A program made the translations under genes and the position numbers. Of a stretch of DNA of 64,000 bases, positions 44,840 through 53,319 are shown one piece after another. Position 1 is the stretch's first letter; the number at the start of each line of letters is the position of its first letter. Where the stretch lies: NCBI RefSeq assembly GCF_004799285.1, contig NZ_SSND01000001.1, positions 930,001-994,000 on the forward strand, given 5' to 3'. Source of the stretch: Aliigemmobacter aestuarii. GTDB taxonomy: Bacteria > Pseudomonadota > Alphaproteobacteria > Rhodobacterales > Rhodobacteraceae. Below the pieces are notes generated by a model, which had not been told where the DNA came from, did not search any database, and was given only the letters and a program-made list of their open reading frames with translations.

Positions 44840-45535
44840 TCAGGCGTCCAGCTGGCGCGACAGGATGGTGGCGAATTCGTCGGCAAAGGCTTCGTAGCCG
44901 CCGATGATGCGTTCGCTGTCGGCGTTCAGCTTGTTGTAGAACACCACGGCCGGAATCGCCGCGACAAGGCCGATCCCGGTCGCCAGAAGCGCCTCGGCGA
45001 TCCCCGGCGCCACGACGGCAAGGTTGGTGTTCTGGCTGATCGCGATCTGCTCGAACGCGTGCTTGATCCCCCAGACGGTGCCGAACAGCCCGATGAAGGG
45101 CGCCGTCGAACCGACCGTCGCAAGGAAGGACAGGCCCTTGTTCAGCGCCTCGCTTTCGCGCGCGATGGCCACGTCCATGGCCCGGTCGATCCGGGCCTGC
45201 GCGCCCGCGATCAGGCCGCCGTCCTGCCTGTGGCTGCGCCGCCATTCGACCATGCCGCTGGCAAATATCTTCTCGCTTGCGCCCACGGCCTCGGGCCCGA
45301 TGCGTTCGAACAGCTCGTCCAGCGGCTCGCCCGACCAGAAGGCCCGGTCGAACACCGCCGCCTCGCGGCGGGCACCGCGAAACATGATGTGTTTCTGGAT
45401 GATGATCGCCCAGGACCAGAAGGACATGACCATAAGCATGATCATGACGATCTTAACCGTCAGGGTCGCGCGAGCGAAAAGGGCAAGCATGGAGAAATCA
45501 ATCTCCTGCGCCATCGCGAGGGTTTCCGTTTCCAT
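44840..45535 (-). CDS. tolQ: TolQ, MotA/ExbB-family proton channel subunit
   Basis: This 231-residue inner-membrane protein has three transmembrane segments (about residues 18-38, 133-155 and 170-192). The family stretch is FLATVGSTAPFIGLFGTVWGIKHAF, followed by VAPGIAEALLATGIGLVAAIPAVVFYN. The start at 45535 (METETLAMAQ) has AGG about 5 bases upstream; an extension to 45577 would add an Arg/Gln-rich leader. It forms the proton-driven motor with TolR. It is preceded by ybgC across 161 bp that probably contain a promoter. Confidence 0.95.
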   Translation of the reverse strand: METETLAMAQEIDFSMLALFARATLTVKIVMIMLMVMSFWSWAIIIQKHIMFRGARREAAVFDRAFWSGEPLDELFERIGPEAVGASEKIFASGMVEWRRSHRQDGGLIAGAQARIDRAMDVAIARESEALNKGLSFLATVGSTAPFIGLFGTVWGIKHAFEQIAISQNTNLAVVAPGIAEALLATGIGLVAAIPAVVFYNKLNADSERIIGGYEAFADEFATILSRQLDA

Positions 45536-45696
45536 TACGCCTGCTCGTTGCTGTGGCCGTTGTCTCCGGCCTTCCATTACGCGTGATTCTACGCGGATTT
45601 GAGGGGGAAAGCCAACACATCCTTGCGAGGATGCAGGTTTCCGCCCAGAGGGCCTTCAAATGTCTGGCACGGCACCTGTGCAGCGCCCATGCGGGG

Positions 45697-46098
45697 TCAG
45701 TGCAGCCCCGGCGCCAGACGGGCGCGGATTTCGGGCGGAAGGCGGGCCGCGTGGCCATCCTCGGCCATGCAGACCAGCGTCACCGTGGCCGCGAACAGCC
45801 GCTCGCCCGTGCGGATCACCTCCTGCTCAAGCACGATCCGGGCGCCGCCGACCGTCTGGATACGGGTGACGACCTGCAACTCGTCATCGAATTTCGCCGG
45901 GCGCAGGTAATCGGCCTCGACCCGGCGGACGGCAAAGACGATGCCCTGATCGGCCCGCAGGCGGGTCTGGTCGATGCCGAGGCTGCGCACCCATTCGCTG
46001 CGCCCGCGTTCGATGAATTTCAGGTAGTTGGCGTAATAGACGATCCCGGCAAGGTCCGTATCCTCGTAATAGACCCTTAGGTGATGGATATGCGCCAT
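45697..46098 (-). CDS. ybgC: YbgC, Tol-Pal-associated acyl-CoA thioesterase
   Basis: This 133-residue hotdog-fold thioesterase begins MAHIHHLRVYYEDTDLAGIVYYANYLKF. The catalytic Asp is in YYEDTDLAG, and the start of the family helix is FIERGRSEW. YbgC hydrolyses acyl-CoA or acyl-ACP and is regularly the first gene of the tol-pal cluster. The start at 46098 gives the standard length. A longer frame to 46260 lies in low-quality Pro/Arg-rich sequence. Confidence 0.93.
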   Translation of the reverse strand: MAHIHHLRVYYEDTDLAGIVYYANYLKFIERGRSEWVRSLGIDQTRLRADQGIVFAVRRVEADYLRPAKFDDELQVVTRIQTVGGARIVLEQEVIRTGERLFAATVTLVCMAEDGHAARLPPEIRARLAPGLH

Positions 46099-46201
46099 GT
46101 CCGCTGCCCCCTGGGGCATCGCCCCTAATGCGCCCAAAGGGCTAGACGGAAACCGGCGCCTTGGCAATCTCGAAGCCCCGAAAACCCCGGATCGCGGCCC
46201 C

Positions 46202-46831
46202 TCAGGCCTGGGTCGTGCGCCCGGTCCGCGCGGCCAGCCGCAAGGCGTGGCTGGCATCACGGGCCACCGCCGGCATGACCGGATCGTAGGCCGCGCGGAT
46301 CACGTCGCCGATTTCGGGGCGCAGGATGACCGTCTCGCCCGCGCGGGCCAACGGCGATGCGCCCAGAAAGGCCGTGTCCGACCACAGCAGGATGACCTGC
46401 ACCGCCTGACTCAGCGCCAGCGTCTCGGCCGGGACAGATTGAAGATCGGAATCCATCCGCACAAAGACAAAGGCCGCCCGGATTGCGCCCGCCTCGTCGA
46501 AGCGGAAGATGCGGTACTGGTTGGCACCGGCCCCCTGCAACCGGTCGCAGAGCGGCGCCAGGTCGGGGATCAGCCTGTCAAGGTTGGGAACCTCGGGCAG
46601 TTCCGACCAATCCCGGAAGAAGAAGACCATCAGGTTCGCGCCCAGTTCCGGGTCCGTCTCGGCCATCTTGTGACCGGCCAGCGCAACGACCGCCTCGATC
46701 GCCCCCTTCACGACCGAAAGGGTCGCGTCATCCACCCCGAAGACCACCGGCACGATGGGCCGGCCCCAGCGTGCGCAAAGATACTGCCCGTCGGCCCGCG
46801 TGAACAGCGCCTGAACCTCTGCCGCATCCAT
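46202..46831 (-). CDS. Conserved hypothetical protein, 209 residues
   Basis: I do not recognise a named family. The protein begins MDAAEVQALFTRADGQYLCARWGRPIVPVVF and is mixed alpha/beta, without signal peptide or membrane helix. It has few cysteines and no obvious catalytic motif. ANLMVFFFRDWSEL and YRIFRFDEAGAIRAAFVF look like core beta strands. AAAGGG lies 8-13 bases before the ATG at 46831. It sits 103 bp upstream of ybgC and is divergent from the FucU-like gene. Good coding character supports it as a real gene. Confidence 0.75.
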   Translation of the reverse strand: MDAAEVQALFTRADGQYLCARWGRPIVPVVFGVDDATLSVVKGAIEAVVALAGHKMAETDPELGANLMVFFFRDWSELPEVPNLDRLIPDLAPLCDRLQGAGANQYRIFRFDEAGAIRAAFVFVRMDSDLQSVPAETLALSQAVQVILLWSDTAFLGASPLARAGETVILRPEIGDVIRAAYDPVMPAVARDASHALRLAARTGRTTQA

Positions 46832-46937
46832 CGCCCGCACCCTTTCCGCCTTCTGCCTTGCGCAACCACCGCTTAAGCCGTCTTTTCTGGCCCCGCAACC
46901 TTGGGCACTATGCGGGTGCAACAAAGAGGGCGCCGCC

Positions 46938-47375
46938 ATGCTGAAGGGAATCGACCCGCGCATCACACCCGACCTGATGGACGTGCTGATGCGCATGGGG
47001 CATGGCGACGAGCTTGCGGTGGTGGATTCGAACTACCCCGCCCATTCGCTGGAAACCGTCACGGGCCGCGTGGTCGAGATGCCGGGGCTGGATGTCGTCG
47101 ATACCCTTCGGGTGATCCTTGGCCTGATGCCGCTGGACGGGTTCACCGATCACGGCGCGCTGTGGATGGAACGCGACGGCGCCGGAGACGCACCCGACCC
47201 GGTGCATCAGGCCGCGCTGCCGGTGATCCGGGCGGCTCTTCCCGATGGCGCAGGGGTCGGGTCGATCGAACGGCAAGCCTTCTACCAGAAGGCACGCGGC
47301 GCATTCGCCGTGGTCCGCTGCACCGAAAACCGCCCCTTCGGCTGTTTCATCCTGCGGATGGGCGTGGTGTTTTGA
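46938..47375 (+). CDS. RbsD/FucU-family sugar mutarotase-like protein
   Basis: This 145-residue protein matches the RbsD/FucU fold. The N-terminus LKGIDPRITPDLMDVLMRMGHGDELAVVDSNYPA contains the catalytic His (GHGDE) and Asp. VRCTENRPFGCFILRMGV at the C-terminus is typical of FucU. FucU interconverts the anomers of L-fucose and RbsD those of ribose. No sugar-utilisation genes are beside it except a following MFS permease, so the substrate is open. AGAGGG lies about 9 bases upstream. Confidence 0.9.
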   Translation: MLKGIDPRITPDLMDVLMRMGHGDELAVVDSNYPAHSLETVTGRVVEMPGLDVVDTLRVILGLMPLDGFTDHGALWMERDGAGDAPDPVHQAALPVIRAALPDGAGVGSIERQAFYQKARGAFAVVRCTENRPFGCFILRMGVVF

Positions 47376-47458
47376 CATGGCGGCCTGACACCCGAGGCGC
47401 GCCGCCTGCCGTGGACAGGACCCTCGCGCATCGCGCCGGAAAGGCGTAACAGATCTGC

Positions 47459-48700
47459 ATGATTCTCAACGCTCCGCTGCCTTTGTCCGAAACGCGCGCC
47501 CTGCCGGTCTGGCGGCGGCCCGTGTTCCTCTTGGCGCTGATGGCGGCGGCGATGCCGATCGCCTTCAATTCCTGGTCGGCGCTGCTGAACAACTTCGTGA
47601 TCGAGGCCGCGGGTTTCACCGGCGTGGAAATCGGCTGGCTGCACACGGTGCGTGAGATTCCCGGCTTCCTTGCCATCGGCGTGATCTTCCTTATCCTGTT
47701 CATCCGCGAACAGGTGCTGGGTGTCGTCTCGCTGTTCCTTCTGGGCGTGGCGACGGCGGTGACCGCGTGGTTTCCGTCCTTCGGCGGGCTTCTGGTTGTC
47801 ACGCTCCTGTCCTCGATCGGGTTTCACTACTATGAAACCGTGAACCAGAGCCTGCAGCTGCAATGGATCGAAAAGGCCCGCGCCCCCGAGGTGATCGGCA
47901 AGCTGGTGGCGGTTGGCGCGGGGGCCTCGCTTCTGGCCTACGGCGCGATCGTGCTGACGTGGAAAACCTTCGATCTTGACTACAACACCGTCTTCATGGT
48001 CGCGGGCGGGATCACGGCGGCCATTGCCGTGTGGTGCCTTCTGGGCTTCCGCCAGTTCGAGGCGCCCCACCCGCAGAACAAGCGCATGGTGCTGCGGCGG
48101 CGCTACTGGCTTTACTATGCGCTGCAGTTCATGGCCGGCGCGCGGCGGCAGATCTTCGTCGTCTTCGCCGCCTTCATGATGGTCGAACGCTTCGGTTTCC
48201 AGGTGCATCAGCTGACGGCGCTGTTCATGATCAACTTCGCGGTCAACATGGTGGTGGCCCCGTTCCTTGGCCGCTTCATCGGCCGCTTCGGCGAACAGAA
48301 ATCCATGCTGATCGAATACACGGGCCTCGTCTGCGTGTTCATGGCCTATGGCGGGCTCTACTGGTTTGGCTGGGGCTTCGTCGTGGCGGCGGTTCTCTAT
48401 GTGCTCGATCATCTGTTCTTTGGCATGTCCTTCGCGCTGAAGACCTATTTCCAGAAGATCGCCGATCCCGCCGACATCGCGCCCACGGCTGCGGTGGCCT
48501 TCACCATCAACCACATCGCGGCCGTGTTCCTGCCGGCGCTTCTGGGCTATCTCTGGGTCACCTCGCCGTCATCGGTGTTCCTTCTGGCGGCGGGGATGGC
48601 ATCGACCTCGCTCACGCTGGCGCTTCTGGTGCCGCGCCACCCCGAACCGGGCAACGAGACGCGGCTGACCAACCGGCTGCGGCCGCTCGCAAGGGTATGA
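47459..48700 (+). CDS. MFS transporter
   Basis: This 413-residue inner-membrane permease has about twelve hydrophobic segments. A central cytoplasmic loop (PHPQNKRMVLRRRYWLYY, about residues 202-220) divides the two six-helix halves. The segments GFHYYETVNQSLQLQWIEKAR and LGRFIGRFGEQKSM (MFS A-like loop) are notable. The substrate is not evident. It lies 83 bp after the FucU-like gene in the same direction and may be co-transcribed, which would suggest a sugar or sugar acid. Confidence 0.85.
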   Translation: MILNAPLPLSETRALPVWRRPVFLLALMAAAMPIAFNSWSALLNNFVIEAAGFTGVEIGWLHTVREIPGFLAIGVIFLILFIREQVLGVVSLFLLGVATAVTAWFPSFGGLLVVTLLSSIGFHYYETVNQSLQLQWIEKARAPEVIGKLVAVGAGASLLAYGAIVLTWKTFDLDYNTVFMVAGGITAAIAVWCLLGFRQFEAPHPQNKRMVLRRRYWLYYALQFMAGARRQIFVVFAAFMMVERFGFQVHQLTALFMINFAVNMVVAPFLGRFIGRFGEQKSMLIEYTGLVCVFMAYGGLYWFGWGFVVAAVLYVLDHLFFGMSFALKTYFQKIADPADIAPTAAVAFTINHIAAVFLPALLGYLWVTSPSSVFLLAAGMASTSLTLALLVPRHPEPGNETRLTNRLRPLARV

Positions 48701-48803
48701 TCCCGGCAATCCGTCGACAGGGCCGCGCCGCGCCGGGTGGCGCGTCTCCCGCTTCCCTGCTAGACAGCGCCCAAACGACAGCGCCAGCCGCAAGGATGCC
48801 CCG

Positions 48804-49676
48804 ATGACCACCTATTCCGCCCTCACCACCCTGCCCGGCGAAGACCCGGCCGAGGCGCTGGCCGCTGCGATCGAAAAGCTGAATCCCGAACCTGTCGGTG
48901 TCGGCGTGTTCGAGATCGAGGACGGGTCGGGCCTGTGGGAGGTGGGTGCCTATTTCACGGAAAAACCCGACGAGATCATGCTGGATGTCCTCGCCGCTGC
49001 CTTCGGCGCGAAGCCCTTCGCGCTGTCGGAACTGCCCGATGTCGACTGGGTCGCCAAGGTGCAGCGCGAACTGCATCCGGTGGAGGCGGGGCGTTTCTTC
49101 GTCTATGGCAGCCATGACGCCGACAAGGTGCCCGCGGGCTGCATCCCGCTTCAGATCGAGGCGACCGTGGCCTTCGGCACCGGCCACCACGGCACCACCC
49201 TGGGCTGCCTGCGCGCTTTCGACCAGCTCTATTCCGACGGGTTCCGCCCGGCCCGCGTGGCCGACATCGGCTGCGGCACCGCGGTCCTGGCGCTGGCCGC
49301 CGCCGCCGTCCTGCCCGACGCGCTGATCATCGCCTCGGACATCGACGAGGTCGCCGTGGACGTGGCCGAGGCGAATGTCGCGATCAACGGGCTGGATGGC
49401 CGTGTCGAATGTCTTGAGGCCTCAGGCTTCGACCATCCCCGCCTCGCCAGCGCCGCCCCGTTCGACCTCATCTTCGCCAATATCCTGAAAGGCCCGCTGA
49501 TCGAACTCGCCCCGTCCATGGCGGCGCATTGCGCGAAAGGCGGCGTCGCGATCCTGTCAGGCCTTCTGGTGGTTCAGGCCGAAGCGGTGACGGATGCCTA
49601 TCTTGCCGCCGGCTTCGAACTGACGGCGCGCGAGGACATCGGGGAATGGTCAACGCTCGTCCTGCGAAAGCGCTGA
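48804..49676 (+). CDS. prmA: PrmA, ribosomal protein L11 methyltransferase
   Basis: This 290-residue SAM-dependent enzyme trimethylates ribosomal protein L11. The C-terminal catalytic domain shows VAFGTGHHGTTLGCLRAF, the SAM motif VADIGCGTAVLALAAAAV (about residue 150), ASDIDEVAVDVAEANV and the substrate motif FANILKGPL. AAGGA lies 7 bases before the ATG. The family's N-terminal L11-recognition domain is present (about residues 1-100). Confidence 0.94.
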   Translation: MTTYSALTTLPGEDPAEALAAAIEKLNPEPVGVGVFEIEDGSGLWEVGAYFTEKPDEIMLDVLAAAFGAKPFALSELPDVDWVAKVQRELHPVEAGRFFVYGSHDADKVPAGCIPLQIEATVAFGTGHHGTTLGCLRAFDQLYSDGFRPARVADIGCGTAVLALAAAAVLPDALIIASDIDEVAVDVAEANVAINGLDGRVECLEASGFDHPRLASAAPFDLIFANILKGPLIELAPSMAAHCAKGGVAILSGLLVVQAEAVTDAYLAAGFELTAREDIGEWSTLVLRKR

Positions 49677-49764
49677 TGCCACAAAATCGCCGCCTTGGCC
49701 CTAATTTTGCCACAATCTGGCCCTAAGTAACCCTTAGGCGGGGGCCGAGAGTGTGGAGAAAGAC

Positions 49765-50100
49765 ATGTCCAACGCGGATCTCTCCGAATTCTACGGGCGT
49801 ATTGCCCGCATCGAGAAGGCCCGGGCCCTTGGCTATGGATTTGAAGCCGAAGGCACCCTTGGCCGTTCCTATTATCGCAAACCGCGCAAACGGAGCCGCT
49901 CGATCGTGGCGCCGGTGATCTTTTCGCTGATGTGCGTCATCGGCATGAAGGGCGCCTTGCACCACCAGATCGGCGATGCGATCTACGACGCGCGGGTCGA
50001 ACGCCTGATGCAGGGCGACGGGTTCGAACGCTTGGGCGGCTATCTCATGCAGGCAGACCCGGCGACGCTGTTCGTTTCGAAAAAGCTGTCGACCCTCTAA
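49765..50100 (+). CDS. Small conserved membrane-anchored hypothetical protein
   Basis: This 111-residue protein begins MSNADLSEFYGRIARIEKARALGYGFEAEG. A basic segment (YYRKPRKRSRS) precedes one transmembrane helix at about residues 48-66 (IVAPVIFSLMCVIGMKGAL). A short periplasmic tail ends LFVSKKLSTL. I cannot assign a function. GGAG lies 7 bases before the ATG at 49765; an in-frame GTG 12 bases upstream lacks a ribosome-binding site. It follows prmA by 88 bp. Confidence 0.8.
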   Translation: MSNADLSEFYGRIARIEKARALGYGFEAEGTLGRSYYRKPRKRSRSIVAPVIFSLMCVIGMKGALHHQIGDAIYDARVERLMQGDGFERLGGYLMQADPATLFVSKKLSTL

Positions 50101-50227
50101 GCCGGGCACACCGCCGTCAACCGCTGGCCCATGGGCCAGAGGAACGGGTCATCGGGACGGGCCAGAGGGACCGTCAGAGGGATGGGCAGGGGCGGCCGGG
50201 CGCAGGCAGGTTCCATACAGGCGGAAA

Positions 50228-50263
50228 AACACAAAGGCCGCAGCGGTTAACCCCTGCGGCCTT
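50228..50263 (-). terminator. Intrinsic terminator of the DUF1127 gene
   Basis: AAGGCCGCAG and CTGCGGCCTT form a 10-bp stem. In the leftward direction it is followed by TGTGTTTTTC, a good U-rich tract. It lies 33 bp past the DUF1127 stop. Confidence 0.8.
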
Positions 50264-50296
50264 CCTTCACGCGCCAGCATGTGTGTGGCGTCGTGT

Positions 50297-50509
50297 TCAG
50301 CGAACCACCGATCCGATGGCCTCAATGTCGCCGCGGCACAGGCCGATATCGTCCAGTTCGCGGTCCGACAGCCTGGCCAGCGCGTTGCGCGTCACGCGGG
50401 CATCGTTCCACGCGGCGACAGCAGCGAACACACCGCCGAAGAAGTTGATGAAGCGGTAGGTGGAAATGGCGCCGAAGGGCGCCGTACGGGTCGTCTCATA
50501 GGCGGCCAT
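50297..50509 (-). CDS. DUF1127 small protein
   Basis: This 70-residue protein has the DUF1127 (YjiS-like) C-terminal motif ARLSDRELDDIGLCRGDIEA (about residues 45-64) after a short hydrophobic stretch (FINFFGGVFAAVAAW). Members are small, Arg-rich and abundant in alphaproteobacteria. Some affect RNA turnover, phosphate or C1 metabolism and stress, and the role here is unknown. AAAAAGGA lies 9 bases before the ATG. It is monocistronic with its own terminator. Confidence 0.9.
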   Translation of the reverse strand: MAAYETTRTAPFGAISTYRFINFFGGVFAAVAAWNDARVTRNALARLSDRELDDIGLCRGDIEAIGSVVR

Positions 50510-50842
50510 GACGGGTTTCCTTTTTCAGAACTGCTCAAACACCGGGCGTCCTGCTCGGCTGGCTGGTAATTATTCGTGCTGCATGTGCAAAACAACTGCC
50601 AAGGAAGCAATGCCCCCTTGCAGCAAATGCATGGCTCACAACCCGATTTTTGCCCTTTTTTCATTGGCAAAGCGGATGCAAGGCATGCCATCCGTCGCTT
50701 TCTTGCGTCACTGCGTCGGATTTCTGCATCTGCATAGTCTTCACCCCCCGGAATGGCAAGCCCGGAAAGCAGTTGGCGGATGTTCTCTTTTCGTGCTAAT
50801 TCCGGTCCAGGGCAGGAAACACAGGGCAGGCACGGGGCAGGC
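50510..50842. other. AT-rich intergenic region between the DUF1127 gene and ruvC
   Basis: This 333-bp gap between divergent genes has no convincing coding frame. It is the most AT-rich intergenic stretch in the window, with runs such as TTTTTGCCCTTTTTT near 50650. It presumably carries both promoters. The only specific element I can name is a LexA-like half-site pair near its right end. Confidence 0.6.
50782..50796 (+). promoter_or_regulatory. Candidate SOS (LexA) box upstream of ruvC
   Basis: GTTC, 7 bases, GTGC lies 47 bp before the ruvC start. The alphaproteobacterial LexA operator is the direct repeat GTTC-N7-GTTC, so there is one mismatch. ruvCAB is a common SOS target. This is a plausible but unproven site. 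Confidence 0.45.
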
Positions 50843-51361
50843 ATGCGCGTCATCGGCATCGATCCGGGGCTGAGAAACCTTGGCTGGGGAATCATCGACG
50901 TCTCGGGCGCGAGGTTGAGCCATGTCGCGAACGGCATCTGCCATTCCGCCCCCGGCGAGGGCGAAGGCGATCTGGCCGAGCGGCTGAAATCGCTTCATGC
51001 CCAGTTGACCGAGGTGATCCGCACCCATGCGCCCGAGACCGCGGCCGTCGAACACACCTTCGTCAACAAGGACGCGGTGGCGACGCTGAAACTGGGACAG
51101 GCGCGCGGTATCGCCCTTCTGGTGCCCGCGCAGTTCGGGCTGACGGTGGGCGAATACGCCCCGAACGCTGTCAAGAAGACGGTGGTCGGCGTCGGCCACG
51201 CGGCCAAGGCACAGGTCGATCACATGGTGCGGCTGCATTTCCCCGGCGTCCATCTCGCCGGGCCGGATGCGGCCGATGCGCTTGCTATCGCGATCTGCCA
51301 TGCCCACCACCAGCAATCCGCAGGCCGACTGGTCGAGGCGCTGAAAAGGGCGGCAGGATGA
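50843..51361 (+). CDS. ruvC: RuvC, Holliday-junction resolvase
   Basis: This 172-residue endonuclease cleaves Holliday junctions symmetrically. The first acidic residue is in [16 protein letters not shown] at the N-terminus. The other catalytic acids are in [11 protein letters not shown] (about residue 68) and the C-terminal [16 protein letters not shown]. The start at 50843 is placed so the IGIDPG strand is N-terminal, as in all RuvC; an upstream in-frame extension is not conserved-looking. The stop overlaps ruvA (ATGA). Confidence 0.95.
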   Translation: MRVIGIDPGLRNLGWGIIDVSGARLSHVANGICHSAPGEGEGDLAERLKSLHAQLTEVIRTHAPETAAVEHTFVNKDAVATLKLGQARGIALLVPAQFGLTVGEYAPNAVKKTVVGVGHAAKAQVDHMVRLHFPGVHLAGPDAADALAIAICHAHHQQSAGRLVEALKRAAG

Positions 51362-52038
51362 TCGGGCGGATTTCCGGCAGGCTCGACTACCGCGCCAGCG
51401 ATCACGTGCTGATCGACGTGCGCGGCGTGGGATATATCGTCCATGTGTCCGAGCGAACGCTGGCCGCCCTGCCCGGCCCCGGCGAGGCCGTGTCGCTTTA
51501 CACTGAACTTCTGGTGCGCGAGGACCTGCTGCAGCTCTTCGGCTTTCCGACCCTGATCGAAAAGGAGTGGCACCGCCTGCTGATGACGGTGCAGGGCGTC
51601 GGCGCAAAGGCCGCGATGGCGATCCTCGGCACCCTGGGTGCCGAAGGCACGTCGCGTGCGATCACGCTTGGCGATGCCCGCGCCATCCAGTCCGCCCCCG
51701 GAATCGGCCCGAAGATCGCCCAAAGGGTGGTGCTTGAACTTAAGTCGAAAGCGCCCGCGATCATGGCGATGGGTGCCGGCCCCGCCTCGGCCGCGCCCGA
51801 CCTTGACGAGGTGGTCGAACCCCCGCCATCCGCCCCCGCCAGGGCGGCGCGCAAGCCGGCCGCCCCTGCGCCCTCACGCGCGAACCATTCCGCCGACGCG
51901 CTCTCGGCCCTTCAGAACCTCGGCTATGGGCCCGGCGAGGCGGCCCAGGCCGTCGCCACCGCCGCCGCCGAAACACCCGAGGCCGAAGCCCCCGCCCTGA
52001 TCCGCGCCGCACTGAAACTGCTGGCACCGAAGGGGTAA
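51358..52038 (+). CDS. ruvA: RuvA, Holliday-junction branch-migration subunit
   Basis: This 226-residue DNA-binding subunit targets RuvB to junctions. The OB-fold N-terminus is [30 protein letters not shown]. Helix-hairpin-helix motifs follow ([21 protein letters not shown] and [20 protein letters not shown]). A Pro/Ala linker about 145-178 leads to the C-terminal RuvB-binding domain ([17 protein letters not shown]). The start overlaps the ruvC stop by 4 bp. Confidence 0.95.
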   Translation: MIGRISGRLDYRASDHVLIDVRGVGYIVHVSERTLAALPGPGEAVSLYTELLVREDLLQLFGFPTLIEKEWHRLLMTVQGVGAKAAMAILGTLGAEGTSRAITLGDARAIQSAPGIGPKIAQRVVLELKSKAPAIMAMGAGPASAAPDLDEVVEPPPSAPARAARKPAAPAPSRANHSADALSALQNLGYGPGEAAQAVATAAAETPEAEAPALIRAALKLLAPKG

Positions 52039-52041
52039 GGC

Positions 52042-53067
52042 ATGCAACCCGATCCCGCCCTTCGCCCCGAACGGATCCCGGAAGACGCCGACCGCGCGCT
52101 CAGGCCGCAGGCGCTCGACGATTTCGTGGGCCAGGCCGAAGCGCGGGCGAACCTGCGTGTCTTCATCGAAAGCGCCCGCAAGCGCGGCGAGGCGATGGAC
52201 CACACGCTGTTCCACGGTCCGCCGGGCCTCGGCAAGACGACGCTGGCGCAGATCATGGCGCGCGAACTGGGTGTGGGTTTCCGCATGACATCGGGGCCGG
52301 TGCTGGCCAAGGCGGGCGACCTTGCGGCGATCCTGACCAACCTCGAACCGCGTGACGTGCTGTTCATCGACGAGATCCACCGCCTTTCCCCCGTTGTGGA
52401 AGAGGTGCTGTATCCCGCCATGGAGGATTTCGCGCTCGACCTCGTGATCGGCGAGGGTCCAGCCGCACGGACCGTACGGATAGACCTGCCGCCCTTCACG
52501 CTGGTCGGCGCCACCACCCGCCTTGGCCTGCTGACGACCCCGCTGCGCGACCGTTTCGGCATCCCCACACGGCTTCAGTTCTATACCGAGGACGAACTGG
52601 ACCATATCGTGACCCGCGGGGCGCGGCTGATGGGGATCGCCACCGACGCTGACGGCACGCGCGAGATCGCCCGACGTGCCCGCGGCACCCCCCGGATCGC
52701 CGGGCGGCTCTTGCGCCGGGTGGTCGATTTCGTGACCGTCGAGGGTGACGGGCGGCTGACCCGCGCCATCGCCGACCGGGCACTGACACGGATGGGGGTG
52801 GACAACCTCGGCCTCGATGGGGCGGACCGGCGCTACATGCTGCTTCTGGCCGAACATTATGGCGGCGGCCCGGTGGGGGTGGAGACGATATCGGCCGCCC
52901 TGTCGGAAAGCCGGGATGCGATCGAAGAGGTGATCGAACCCTATCTGCTGCAACAGGGGCTGATCCAGCGCACGCCGCGCGGGCGGATGCTGGCCGCGCG
53001 GGCCTGGCGGCACCTGGGCCTCGAACCCCCAAGGGCACCCGGCCAGTCCGATCTCTTTGACGGATGA
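52042..53067 (+). CDS. ruvB: RuvB, Holliday-junction branch-migration ATPase
   Basis: This 341-residue AAA+ motor has Walker [14 protein letters not shown] (about residue 57), Walker [12 protein letters not shown], sensor [19 protein letters not shown], and a C-terminal winged helix ([19 protein letters not shown]). It starts 3 bp after ruvA and completes the ruvCAB unit. Its length is normal. Confidence 0.97.
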   Translation: MQPDPALRPERIPEDADRALRPQALDDFVGQAEARANLRVFIESARKRGEAMDHTLFHGPPGLGKTTLAQIMARELGVGFRMTSGPVLAKAGDLAAILTNLEPRDVLFIDEIHRLSPVVEEVLYPAMEDFALDLVIGEGPAARTVRIDLPPFTLVGATTRLGLLTTPLRDRFGIPTRLQFYTEDELDHIVTRGARLMGIATDADGTREIARRARGTPRIAGRLLRRVVDFVTVEGDGRLTRAIADRALTRMGVDNLGLDGADRRYMLLLAEHYGGGPVGVETISAALSESRDAIEEVIEPYLLQQGLIQRTPRGRMLAARAWRHLGLEPPRAPGQSDLFDG

Positions 53068-53190
53068 CGCCGCCTCGGGGGGCATCGAGCCCCCGCTCGG
53101 CGGCCCTGCCGGCCGCCTGACCCGACCGCCGATCCGGACTTGTTCCGTTCAGGGGGCTTTCCGCCCCCTCGCCGCCTCCGGCGGCTCACC

Positions 53191-53267
53191 CCCCGAGGAT
53201 ATTTGAGCCAAAGAGAAGAACGTTTGACTCAAGTTGTCTTTCAACCTGGCGAAAATACCCTCGGGGG
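53191..53267. repeat. Dispersed intergenic repeat, copy 2, with inverted CCCCGAGG arms
   Basis: CCCCGAGGATATTTGAGCC (53191) and AAAATACCCTCGGGG (53252-53266) form an imperfect inverted pair. The sequence TTCAACCTGGCGAAAATACC at 53240 with its CTCGGGGG continuation repeats the element at 25931 with two differences. GCCAAAGAG also occurs twice. It sits between the converging ruvB and priA genes. Nothing in 53068-53319 looks coding. Confidence 0.7.
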
Positions 53268-53283
53268 GTGAATTTGGCGCAGC

Positions 53284-53308
53284 CAAAGAGGGGGGCAGAC
53301 AGCCCCCC
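53284..53308 (-). terminator. Intrinsic terminator of priA
   Basis: GGGGGGC and GCCCCCC (53290-53308) form a 7-bp stem with a 5-base loop. In the leftward direction it is followed by TCTTTGG. It lies 11 bp past the priA stop. The hairpin belongs to the same type as those near 25960 and 63449. Confidence 0.65.
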
Positions 53309-53319
53309 TGCCCCCGCTG

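Noticed and set aside
53068-53319. A CRISPR-like array suggested by repeated short G/C-rich motifs
   Set aside because: The repeats are few, imperfect and inverted, with no regular spacers and no cas genes.
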